A stretch of DNA of 37,794 nucleotides from a virus. Below the pieces are notes generated by a model that was not told where the DNA came from, ran no database searches, and saw only the letters and a list, made by a program, of their open reading frames with translations. Where the stretch lies: positions 1 to 37,794 of the IMG/VR virus record IMGVR_UViG_3300042197_001218; one strand, 5' to 3'. Of the stretch, positions 21,082-27,412 are shown one piece after another (the first letter of the stretch is position 1; every line of letters starts with the position of its first letter). Position numbers and translations under genes: made by a program.

Positions 21082-21611
21082 AGTGTTGTTATTCCGAATT
21101 TTGAAACTGATCTCTTGATTGCTCGGATTTGTTCTTTACAATCTTCAAGTGCGTTATGTGCTTTTGTGCCAGCATTTCTGGTGTCACCCAATGCCTGTAG
21201 CAATGTTCTACTATCACGGACATTATAATATTGCCACGGGATAGGTGTTTTCTTCTGTCTGTATAGATTTTCAAGAATACCCATATCAAACACAGGTCCT
21301 TGTGCCCAGATGCGCTTTGAACCTACGACCATTTTGGTCAGTACGGGACTATATTCACTAAATGTTGTTCGTCCCTCATCTGATAATGCTTCATTTCTGG
21401 TTTCTTCGGACTGTCGTCCCCACCATTCAACTGTGTCTTCATTAACATCTCTGCCTAACTCAAGTTGTTCTTCAATATCAAACTTGAAGTAGTTTTCAGT
21501 ATAAAAACGTTCAACTGGATCAAATGGATCAAATTGAACTGCGCCAAGTGTAAGAACCACAGCATTTGGTAGAATACTAAGTGTTTCAATATCTATCATT
21601 AGGTCTGCCAT
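21078..21611 (-). CDS. DEDDh 3'-5' exonuclease (Rv2179c/DexA-like)
   Basis: 177 residues with the exonuclease motifs in order: MIDIETL (D-x-E), WAQGPVFDMGILE (second Asp), and KAHNALEDCKEQI (His and Asp of the DEDDh set). The D-T-V-E-W-W-G segment between motifs I and II is typical of the phage and Rv2179c-type exonuclease family. It should degrade RNA or single-stranded DNA from the 3' end; T4 DexA is a related functional analogue. GAAAG lies upstream of the ATG, just after clpS. Confidence 0.82.
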   Translation of the reverse strand: MADLMIDIETLSILPNAVVLTLGAVQFDPFDPVERFYTENYFKFDIEEQLELGRDVNEDTVEWWGRQSEETRNEALSDEGRTTFSEYSPVLTKMVVGSKRIWAQGPVFDMGILENLYRQKKTPIPWQYYNVRDSRTLLQALGDTRNAGTKAHNALEDCKEQIRAIKRSVSKFGITTL

Positions 21612-21614
21612 GAT

Positions 21615-21929
21615 TTAACTTTCTTGTTCAAGTTTAACGATTAGAGGATATCCGCTGTTACGAGCCAATACTGTTACTTCATAGCCCTTTTGTTCTGCCA
21701 TTTCGTATGGCAAAGTCGCAACGATTGAAGATCCTGCTTCATGAATTTTTTTGGCCATTTCTTCAGCATCAATTCGTTCATAACCAAAAATGACAATCAG
21801 TGATTCTACTACAAATTCAAACGTCGTTACTTCATCATTGATATAGATAACATTGTAACGTGATGGCTCTTGAATTCCAGATTTAGATTTTGGCTTAAGA
21901 ATAGGTTTTGCTTCTATAATTTCAGACAT
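21615..21929 (-). CDS. clpS: ClpS-like adaptor of ClpAP protease
   Basis: 104 residues. After a 25-residue flexible N-terminus the ClpS core is clear: RYNVIYINDEVTTFEFVVE, IHEAGSSIVATLPYEMAEQK and AR-x-x-GYPLIVKLEQE. The N-D-x-x-T-T-x-x-F-V region forms the pocket that binds N-degron residues (Phe, Leu, Trp, Tyr) and the rest docks on the ClpA N-domain. The phage has no Clp protease here, so it presumably retargets the host one. No Shine-Dalgarno is visible; the hsp20 terminator lies downstream. Confidence 0.88.
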   Translation of the reverse strand: MSEIIEAKPILKPKSKSGIQEPSRYNVIYINDEVTTFEFVVESLIVIFGYERIDAEEMAKKIHEAGSSIVATLPYEMAEQKGYEVTVLARNSGYPLIVKLEQES

Positions 21930-21956
21930 ATAGGTTATATAAGAATTGTTGAATTG

Positions 21957-21986
21957 ATTTAAAAGTGGGGGATTAAATCCCCCACT
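21957..21986 (-). terminator. Rho-independent terminator of hsp20
   Basis: An 11-bp perfect stem (21964-21974 with 21976-21986) around one central base, GC-rich (GGGGG/CCCCC), followed on the minus strand by TTTTAAAT. The single-base centre means the loop opens a few pairs. Confidence 0.75.
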
Positions 21987-21993
21987 AATTTAA

Positions 21994-22431
21994 TTACTTG
22001 GCAAAAGTAATTGCGATTTTCTTAGGACGTTGTTCTTCTGGAACTATGATTTCCAAATCAACGCTAAGAACGCCATTTTTTACCGATGCTAATTTTACTT
22101 CAACATTGTCTGCTAAAGTAAATGTTCTGGTAAAGTTTCTAGTACTGATACCCTTGTGAATATAACCAGGCTCTTTAATTTCAGTGGGCTTCTGTCCTTT
22201 GATAGTAAGCACACGATCGGTTAATTCAACATCCAATTCACTTTCTTCAAATCCAGCCACAGCAACTTCAACGATGTAGTGTGTTTCATCGACCTGAATT
22301 ACATTGTATGGTGGATAATTGTCGTTTAGTCGTATGGTAGACTTGGACAAATCATGTAGCATTCGTTCAAATCCAATGGCATGACGAGAAAGTGAAGGTA
22401 GATCTAGAGTATGAATTCCATATTTTGTCAT
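21994..22431 (-). CDS. hsp20: Small heat shock protein Hsp20 (IbpA-like)
   Basis: 145 residues with an alpha-crystallin domain: YNVIQVDETHYIVEVAVAGF, ESELDVELTDRVLTIKGQK, the loop GISTRNFTRTFTLADNVEV and NGVLSVDLEIIVPEE, followed by RPKKIAI, which carries the I-x-I oligomerisation motif. The N-terminus (LPSLSRHAIGFERMLHDL) is of the IbpA/IbpB class. It is an ATP-independent chaperone and common in cyanophages and other T4-like aquatic phages. A consensus late promoter and a thermometer-like leader lie upstream, and a strong terminator follows. Confidence 0.92.
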   Translation of the reverse strand: MTKYGIHTLDLPSLSRHAIGFERMLHDLSKSTIRLNDNYPPYNVIQVDETHYIVEVAVAGFEESELDVELTDRVLTIKGQKPTEIKEPGYIHKGISTRNFTRTFTLADNVEVKLASVKNGVLSVDLEIIVPEEQRPKKIAITFAK

Positions 22432-22437
22432 ATTTTT

Positions 22438-22456
22438 CTCCTTTCAAATAAGCAAG
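22438..22456 (-). promoter_or_regulatory. hsp20: ROSE-like RNA thermometer hairpin over the hsp20 Shine-Dalgarno
   Basis: In the minus-strand RNA, CUUGCUU (22456-22450) faces the Shine-Dalgarno AAGGAG (22443-22438) across a 6-base loop. Six pairs form, one of them U-G, if the central G is bulged. U(U/C)GCU opposite the Shine-Dalgarno is the hallmark of ROSE elements of bacterial small heat-shock genes. Confidence 0.55.
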
Positions 22457-22480
22457 TATGACTATGTTGTGGACCCTATT

Positions 22481-22504
22481 CAGGCATCCACGCCTGTATT
22501 TATA
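22481..22504 (-). promoter_or_regulatory. hsp20: Late promoter of hsp20 and a 5' stem-loop in its leader
   Basis: TATAAATA (minus strand, 22504-22497) is an exact late octamer. Immediately downstream is a stem CAGGC/GCCTG (22492-22496 with 22481-22485, 6-base loop) that would be at or near the 5' end of a leader of about 60 bases. Confidence 0.6.
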
Positions 22505-22518
22505 CATGGAAACAGAAA

Positions 22519-22761
22519 TTAAAACAATTTTTTTGGTAATTGTTGATCGGCGAGTTTTTTATTCCAACGATTGATAGCAGCGGCTTTTGCTCGCTTACGA
22601 ACTGCGGTTGGCTTCTGAAAAAACTCCTTTTCTTTGAGAGTTTGAAGTATTCCACTGTCAGCAACTTTCTTCTTGAATTTACGCAGGGCTTTTTCTATGT
22701 TATCGTCTTTAACAAATACTTTATTGCCCAACATTTGCGGGCGTCTAAATTCAGAAGTCAT
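22519..22761 (-). CDS. rpsU: Ribosomal protein bS21
   Basis: From the ATG at 22761 (AAGGA nine bases upstream; the longer frame starts with TTG) there are 80 residues. The S21 pattern is clear: VFVKDDNIEKALRKFKKKV, then FFQKPTAVRKRAKAAAINRW with the basic C-terminal helix. S21 sits near the anti-Shine-Dalgarno end of 16S rRNA and affects initiation. Phage-encoded copies are known from aquatic phages and huge phages and may bias host ribosomes. It overlaps the upstream gene by 11 bases. Confidence 0.9.
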   Translation of the reverse strand: MTSEFRRPQMLGNKVFVKDDNIEKALRKFKKKVADSGILQTLKEKEFFQKPTAVRKRAKAAAINRWNKKLADQQLPKKLF

Positions 22762-23023
22762 CGTCAATTTTCCTTAAAAGATCTAACGGTTCCATTTCGT
22801 GATAGTGTACCCAATTATATGTTTTAGCAGCATGAGTACGAATACCCTCTGCCCATTGAACATCTTTCATGCTATCATGATAAACATATATATCATAACG
22901 TTTATCACCTAGATGCTCAGTTAACGCCGTCATCTGCTCAACTGTCCATGAACAGTTTCTGATAAAAACTTTAGGTATAGTTCTATCAAAGTCTAAATCT
23001 GGAGGTGTAAAAATTCTAGTCAT
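22751..23023 (-). CDS. Small phage protein, unknown
   Basis: 90 residues beginning MTRIFTPPDLDFDRTIPK. The middle, VFIRNCSWTVEQMTAL and RYDIYVYHDSMKDVQWAEGI, has an alpha/beta rhythm that I have seen in small uncharacterised proteins of T4-like marine phages. No catalytic motif is visible. It sits between the methyltransferase gene (4-base overlap) and rpsU (11-base overlap), so translation of the three is probably coupled. Confidence 0.6.
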   Translation of the reverse strand: MTRIFTPPDLDFDRTIPKVFIRNCSWTVEQMTALTEHLGDKRYDIYVYHDSMKDVQWAEGIRTHAAKTYNWVHYHEMEPLDLLRKIDDDF

Positions 23024-23796
23024 AATGTCGCATCAATTAATAGATGCCAACCTAAATGTTTTTCGAATAACTTAAACATTTCATCTGGCATTGCTTCAAA
23101 CCATGGTTCAACCATGTATTCCTTTTTTATGTATTTTTCAGTGTTATACTTAAAGATAAAGTCTTGTACAACATCAACGGTTGAAAATTTACTAAACAGT
23201 GCTTTGACTTCATCTACGGTATACGTCATAGCCTGCGGACAATTTGATTGTGCCTCGGGCTGTTCTAAACCGCCACTTATCAGTATATTCTTCCAACTGT
23301 TCTTTGCGTATAACATTACCTTAGCAGTTGAACCACTTTTCATGTATTTAGGCAAATTAGCAATGATTTCTGGTGGATGTGGTGAATGATGAATTACGCC
23401 ATAACTGTATATCAAATCAAACTTCTCATTTGATTTTAATACACTATCAATAGACTCAGCATTACATTCAATAAATCTGCCAGAAAGATTATAAACTTCA
23501 AAACGACGTTTTGCTAGAGCAATACTTTCACCACTGATATCTAGTCCAGTGTAGTCTGCTCCTGCTCTAGTGAAGTTCACAGCATCAGTGCCTATGCCGC
23601 AACCTATTTCAAGTACTTTACACCCCTTCCATCTATCAAATTCAGCGAATTTATAGTTGTGTGGTTCGTTGAAGTAACGACGACGCTCAACTTCATCAAA
23701 GTATTCTACAGTGCCTATAGGTTGATTGCTATGACGTATATTACATGGACGATTGTTCCAGTATGCTTTGATATTTTCTAGTAGTTCGGTGGACAT
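23020..23796 (-). CDS. Class I SAM-dependent methyltransferase
   Basis: 258 residues. Motif I is VLEIGCGIGTDAVNF, motif II ends TGLDISGESIALAK, FIECNAESI binds the adenine, and motif IV is FDLIYSYGVIHHSPHP. This set is of the Methyltransf_11/UbiE type, usually acting on small molecules or lipids and sugars rather than DNA. AAGGAG precedes the ATG. It follows the GT2 glycosyltransferase directly (one base between), so the two may jointly modify a sugar or surface structure; the substrate is not known. Confidence 0.8.
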   Translation of the reverse strand: MSTELLENIKAYWNNRPCNIRHSNQPIGTVEYFDEVERRRYFNEPHNYKFAEFDRWKGCKVLEIGCGIGTDAVNFTRAGADYTGLDISGESIALAKRRFEVYNLSGRFIECNAESIDSVLKSNEKFDLIYSYGVIHHSPHPPEIIANLPKYMKSGSTAKVMLYAKNSWKNILISGGLEQPEAQSNCPQAMTYTVDEVKALFSKFSTVDVVQDFIFKYNTEKYIKKEYMVEPWFEAMPDEMFKLFEKHLGWHLLIDATL

Positions 23797-23797
23797 G

Positions 23798-24502
23798 TTA
23801 CGGCATCTCCTTTAACTTGTTAATCCAATTGATCAAATCAAGTTGACGATCACGATGAGCATAGTCATCAGGATTACTAGGATCTTTGCCATCAGCAGCA
23901 TAACTTTGTTCAGCAAACGTAGTATCATTGTTGCCGCCTGATAAGTCAGCACGATCATGATATACCTCCACTGAGATATTCTGAATTTTACCAGCAACAC
24001 TGGCAACATGGAAAATCCACCAGTCGCTATGTGTAACTGGACTTATACATCCAAAGAAGTTAATCCATTCTTTTGGAATTATAGGAAATAGTGCGAAAGG
24101 ATGATTGTGATTTACGCAAGGCATTCTTAACAAGCCAAACCAATCATTGTGTTTTACAATTTCTTCATCCCAATTATCTGTTAACATTAAGGCATCATCA
24201 TTCCAGAACATGATCCAGCGTCCACTGGCATTTTGCCCTAAAAAGTTTACATAACGATTTAACTTTAGATAACCATAACGTGGCGTTTCAAAAATTTTAC
24301 TAGTAGCAGAGCATTGTGCTATATAGTCACCCCATGTGTTCGCAAAAAATTCACGACTTTCTTCGTCATCGTCATCATATGCGATTAGAATTTCTATTCT
24401 TGAGGTATCTTTTGCTGCTGCTAGTAAACTGTTTAGACTGTTGATTAGGGTTTTTGTTCTTTTTCTGGTAGGCAATATTATTGAAATTTCAGGTGTGTTC
24501 AT
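23798..24502 (-). CDS. GT2-family glycosyltransferase
   Basis: 234 residues. The N-terminal GT-A fold is recognisable: ISIILPTRKRTKTLINSL, ILIAYDDDDEES for nucleotide binding, and RWIMFWNDDALML with the D-x-D-like metal site. The C-terminal part (HVASVAGKI, YHDRADLSGG) is as in phage GT2 proteins. It may glycosylate phage DNA, a virion protein or a host surface glycan; sequence cannot decide. AGAGG precedes the ATG, and it overlaps the membrane protein gene by 14 bases. Confidence 0.75.
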   Translation of the reverse strand: MNTPEISIILPTRKRTKTLINSLNSLLAAAKDTSRIEILIAYDDDDEESREFFANTWGDYIAQCSATSKIFETPRYGYLKLNRYVNFLGQNASGRWIMFWNDDALMLTDNWDEEIVKHNDWFGLLRMPCVNHNHPFALFPIIPKEWINFFGCISPVTHSDWWIFHVASVAGKIQNISVEVYHDRADLSGGNNDTTFAEQSYAADGKDPSNPDDYAHRDRQLDLINWINKLKEMP

Positions 24503-25892
24503 TGTTCCTCTTTAATTTTTCTGCTATTAGATCTTGTTCCAAACTACTTAATTGTTCTATATCGTATTCACCTGACGATATTTTTTCAATTAGGAAGTCA
24601 ATATATTTTTCATCGTAACTATAACTATCTGAGCGTGATTTATCAATCTCCATCCACTTTACACCATTGTATTTGTATAACTTGTTTGGGTTATAATCTA
24701 CTCGTAAAAATGTATCTCCTTTGTTTGCGTTCACGGGAAATGAAGTTCCAAAATCTGTTTTGACTTTTATGTCTTCCACTACTGTTGGTTTAACCTTACG
24801 CACGTTTAGCGTTTCAGGAACTACAGGTAGTGGTGCTTTATAGCGTTCAGCGGTTTCTGGTATCTTAGTTATAGATTTCGTTGCTTCAACTGTATTTACG
24901 GTTGTTTCAGTGGGTGTTGATTTTTCTTCTACCCATACCACTGGCTTAATATTTTTGAAGTGATCAAATTTATCAAGATATGGAAATTTTACAGGATCAA
25001 ATACCTTTTCGGGTGTTGATTCTTCTGTGGGTTTTTCTTCTATTATGGGTTCTGACTTAGCCTCTGGCTCTGGTTCTTTGATCTCCGCTTGCTGTGACAA
25101 TATGGGTATAATTTGAACATCTGGTGTTTGACTTTCAGACTTTGCCCATCGTAAACTTTGTTGCGCGGCAATGATTAGTATCAATGCTAATGGATCAAAC
25201 ACAGCAACAATGATGATGATAACTATCCGAACTGCCCGTTCAAGTAGATTGTTATCAATATCATCGCCGTAAATTAATGCCGCTATGTACTTTATGGGTC
25301 CAACTTCGGCTTCTATAGCACGAAGTTGAACTGCTAGAGGTTGTCTTTCGGCAGTATACCTAGATATGTTATTCTGTGCGTTCGCAATATCACCCTGCAA
25401 TCTTCTGCGTTCGGCCTGCTGAGATCGTCGTAGATTTGCGGCACGGATGACGGCTTCTTCGGAGGTTGATCTAGCAATAGTTTCATCAATTGTTTTATCC
25501 AATTGCTGTAATGCTTTTCGTGCGACATCTATATTCTCCTTCTCTAGACTGATCTTTTCATCTAGTAACGCAACCTGTGCTGTTACATTACTTGAAGGTA
25601 CCGCTTGATCCAGATGAGATTTGCTTAAGAAGCCAAATATGCCCATGCTGGTCAATAACATTAGTATGCCTACCGCTGGCACTAGATATAACTTATAAGC
25701 AAGTCCTGCCCTATGCCAGTTTAATTTCAACCATACCGCCGCTGTGACTTTACCAATCTCTAGCATAACACCCATTATAACAATGGGTAATACTGCCGCA
25801 GCAAATATAGCAGTTAGTCCAACTATACTATAGTAGGCGGCAACAGCACTGATTGCTAAAGCAACAGCAAGAGTAAAATATCCAAATATCAT
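24489..25892 (-). CDS. Large membrane protein with coiled coil, conserved type in T4-like aquatic phages
   Basis: 467 residues. Two to three N-terminal transmembrane segments (residues 2-22, 27-48, about 70-90) are followed by a long coiled coil (about 105-195, rich in E, K, R, A) and another strongly hydrophobic segment (AVRIVIIIIVAVFDPLALILIIAA). A Pro/Glu/Lys-rich linker follows, then a small C-terminal module with GTSFPVNANKGDTFLRVDY and LYKYNGVKWMEID. I recognise this architecture from hypothetical proteins of cyanophages and related phages but know no function. The ATG has no Shine-Dalgarno; CTAAATA lies four bases before it. Confidence 0.65.
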   Translation of the reverse strand: MIFGYFTLAVALAISAVAAYYSIVGLTAIFAAAVLPIVIMGVMLEIGKVTAAVWLKLNWHRAGLAYKLYLVPAVGILMLLTSMGIFGFLSKSHLDQAVPSSNVTAQVALLDEKISLEKENIDVARKALQQLDKTIDETIARSTSEEAVIRAANLRRSQQAERRRLQGDIANAQNNISRYTAERQPLAVQLRAIEAEVGPIKYIAALIYGDDIDNNLLERAVRIVIIIIVAVFDPLALILIIAAQQSLRWAKSESQTPDVQIIPILSQQAEIKEPEPEAKSEPIIEEKPTEESTPEKVFDPVKFPYLDKFDHFKNIKPVVWVEEKSTPTETTVNTVEATKSITKIPETAERYKAPLPVVPETLNVRKVKPTVVEDIKVKTDFGTSFPVNANKGDTFLRVDYNPNKLYKYNGVKWMEIDKSRSDSYSYDEKYIDFLIEKISSGEYDIEQLSSLEQDLIAEKLKRNNEHT

Positions 25893-25908
25893 GTACTATT
25901 TAGTCAAT

Positions 25909-26256
25909 TTATGTAATTACAATCTCATTTTTTTCTGATTTTGTGATACGATCTGAATAGAGTTTGTGACCTCGTGAGCGAACTAGATCTGCCATTTCTT
26001 GTGGTGTATCTTTAAACATGGTTATTAAATCTTGTTTAGTTACATCATTATTCACTGTTACGGCATAAATTTCATAATGGAGTTGTGGATTAAATTTTGC
26101 TCGTAATATCAGTGAATTCAACGAACGATCTAAGTTATATGTTGATTTGTCGCCAGACAATATACTAAGAATACGATTATGTTCAATCTCAGTGATGTTA
26201 ATAATGGACTCAAGTCCATACATGTCCCATGAAATTATATAGGTACAATCGCTCAT
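25909..26256 (-). CDS. Small phage protein, unknown
   Basis: 115 residues with the opening YIISWDMYGLESIINITE and the central LILRAKFNPQLHYEIYAV, a sequence pattern I associate with a widespread but uncharacterised small protein of marine T4-like phages. R-A-x-F-N-P-Q-x-H-Y-E-I-Y looks conserved and could be a binding surface. The start codon at 26256 is at the foot of a 12-bp hairpin that contains the only Shine-Dalgarno-like GGAA. Confidence 0.62.
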   Translation of the reverse strand: MSDCTYIISWDMYGLESIINITEIEHNRILSILSGDKSTYNLDRSLNSLILRAKFNPQLHYEIYAVTVNNDVTKQDLITMFKDTPQEMADLVRSRGHKLYSDRITKSEKNEIVIT

Positions 26257-26293
26257 GTAAAATTCCAGATGTGATGAATGATGGAATTCTACA
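26256..26293 (-). promoter_or_regulatory. 12-bp hairpin enclosing the ribosome site of the 115-residue gene
   Basis: Bases 26282-26293 pair with 26256-26267 (twelve pairs, one of them G-U on the minus-strand RNA; 14-base loop). The 3' arm holds TGGAA and ends on the A of the start codon. No T-run follows and no late octamer overlaps it, so it differs from a terminator and from the late switches. Confidence 0.5.
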
Positions 26294-26314
26294 TCAGATG
26301 AGTTTTTCTGTCAA

Positions 26315-26533
26315 TCAGTGGATGGCATTCAGATTCCAAAAGTTTATATTATACATTTGTAGAATAGTGTTTACGGCGTCTGGAATTTCCATTGTTTCAT
26401 AGTTCTCTGGCAAAATAACATTCTTTAAATTACCATCGCTATCTAAAACAAAGACAAAATCTTCTATATCCAGTGAGTCTAGAAATTCGTCTTCACTCAT
26501 ATCATCTACTTCTGAAGTGATATCTTGTTTCAT
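26315..26533 (-). CDS. Small acidic protein, unknown
   Basis: The frame is open further upstream, but the ATG at 26533 has AAGGGA eight bases before it and lies just after the stop of the membrane protein gene, giving 72 residues from MKQDITSEVD. It is strongly acidic (DDMSEDEFLDSLDIEDF), then VFVLDSDGNLKNVILPE forms a hairpin-like strand pair. Unknown function. Confidence 0.6.
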   Translation of the reverse strand: MKQDITSEVDDMSEDEFLDSLDIEDFVFVLDSDGNLKNVILPENYETMEIPDAVNTILQMYNINFWNLNAIH

Positions 26534-26544
26534 GTTATTTTCCC

Positions 26545-26844
26545 TTATCTGAAAAAAATCAAAGATAACAATATGGATTGGATAATAAATCCAATACCAA
26601 TCGTTAATGTATTTAATTGATCCTTTAACAACACTGCGCGAACAAACAATAACATCAATGCCGTCCACACAAACAATACTATTTCTACATTTGGTAATTT
26701 ATCAGCAATACCAGATAGTACTGCTAATAAACTAGGAACAGTACTTGATAGTAGTGTTAGAGTTGCTATCCATCCTAGTGTATCTGCCGTTATTGTTTTA
26801 AATCTGCTTGAAATATACTCTTTTACTTGACTGTAATAATTCAT
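26545..26844 (-). CDS. Small membrane protein with three hydrophobic segments, holin candidate
   Basis: 99 residues. Three hydrophobic segments are visible: about 24-46 (LGWIATLTLLSSTVPSLLAV), 53-72 (VEIVLFVWTALMLLFVRAVL) and 79-98 (LTIGIGFIIQSILLSLIFF), with a short soluble N-terminus. It follows the SleB-type hydrolase gene by three bases. Size and topology fit a class I holin, but no sequence signature proves this. AGAGAA precedes the ATG. Confidence 0.55.
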   Translation of the reverse strand: MNYYSQVKEYISSRFKTITADTLGWIATLTLLSSTVPSLLAVLSGIADKLPNVEIVLFVWTALMLLFVRAVLLKDQLNTLTIGIGFIIQSILLSLIFFR

Positions 26845-26847
26845 GAT

Positions 26848-27390
26848 TTATTCTCTATAAAAAATGTGTCTACCAATTTTTGTTACCTTTTTTTTCTTCC
26901 AACGTGGATTCACATAATCAGCATGATAGAAAAGAACTCCGTCAATGCTAGGTAACCTGAAGTTTTCAAATAATACCTTTTTTGCTATGTCTTCACTTTC
27001 CTTATAATGCTTTGGCGCAATTGGTTGAACTTTGTGTTTATTTTCACAAACCCAACTAAATTGGCATACCACGCGTTGTGAGAATTTTGTTTTTTGATGT
27101 ACTACACTACATATATTGTCACCAAATCTGCCATCATTTACCCGATTTAGTGTTACTTGCGCTACTGCTATTTTACCCTCTAGTGGTTCAGTGGCCGCTT
27201 CCCAGTATATGTTTCTGGTTAAACAGTCTAGTTGTTTTAGATTTTCTTTCAATGAGATAAGTTCTGAACGATTATCATTTTTGATGAGTAGATATTTAAA
27301 GTTTTTATCTAACCCATATAGAAATATAGCAACAAAAAGAGTGAAACCAATGATGTAGGTAGTTATCCTAACTAATTTATCAATATTCAT
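26848..27390 (-). CDS. SleB/CwlJ-type cell wall hydrolase, membrane-anchored endolysin candidate
   Basis: 180 residues. An N-terminal hydrophobic segment (about 8-28, ITTYIIGFTLFVAIFLYGLD) acts as a signal anchor. The Hydrolase_2 domain follows: LTRNIYWEAATEPLEGKIAV with the catalytic Glu, VAQVTLNRVNDGRFGDNICS, and CQFSWVCENK. The family cuts peptidoglycan glycan strands and is a common lysis enzyme of aquatic T4-like phages. The anchor suggests export through Sec, as in SAR endolysins. AAAGGA precedes the ATG, and the likely holin gene is next. Confidence 0.82.
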   Translation of the reverse strand: MNIDKLVRITTYIIGFTLFVAIFLYGLDKNFKYLLIKNDNRSELISLKENLKQLDCLTRNIYWEAATEPLEGKIAVAQVTLNRVNDGRFGDNICSVVHQKTKFSQRVVCQFSWVCENKHKVQPIAPKHYKESEDIAKKVLFENFRLPSIDGVLFYHADYVNPRWKKKKVTKIGRHIFYRE

Positions 27391-27412
27391 TGTTTTTCCT
27401 TTGTCACAAGGT

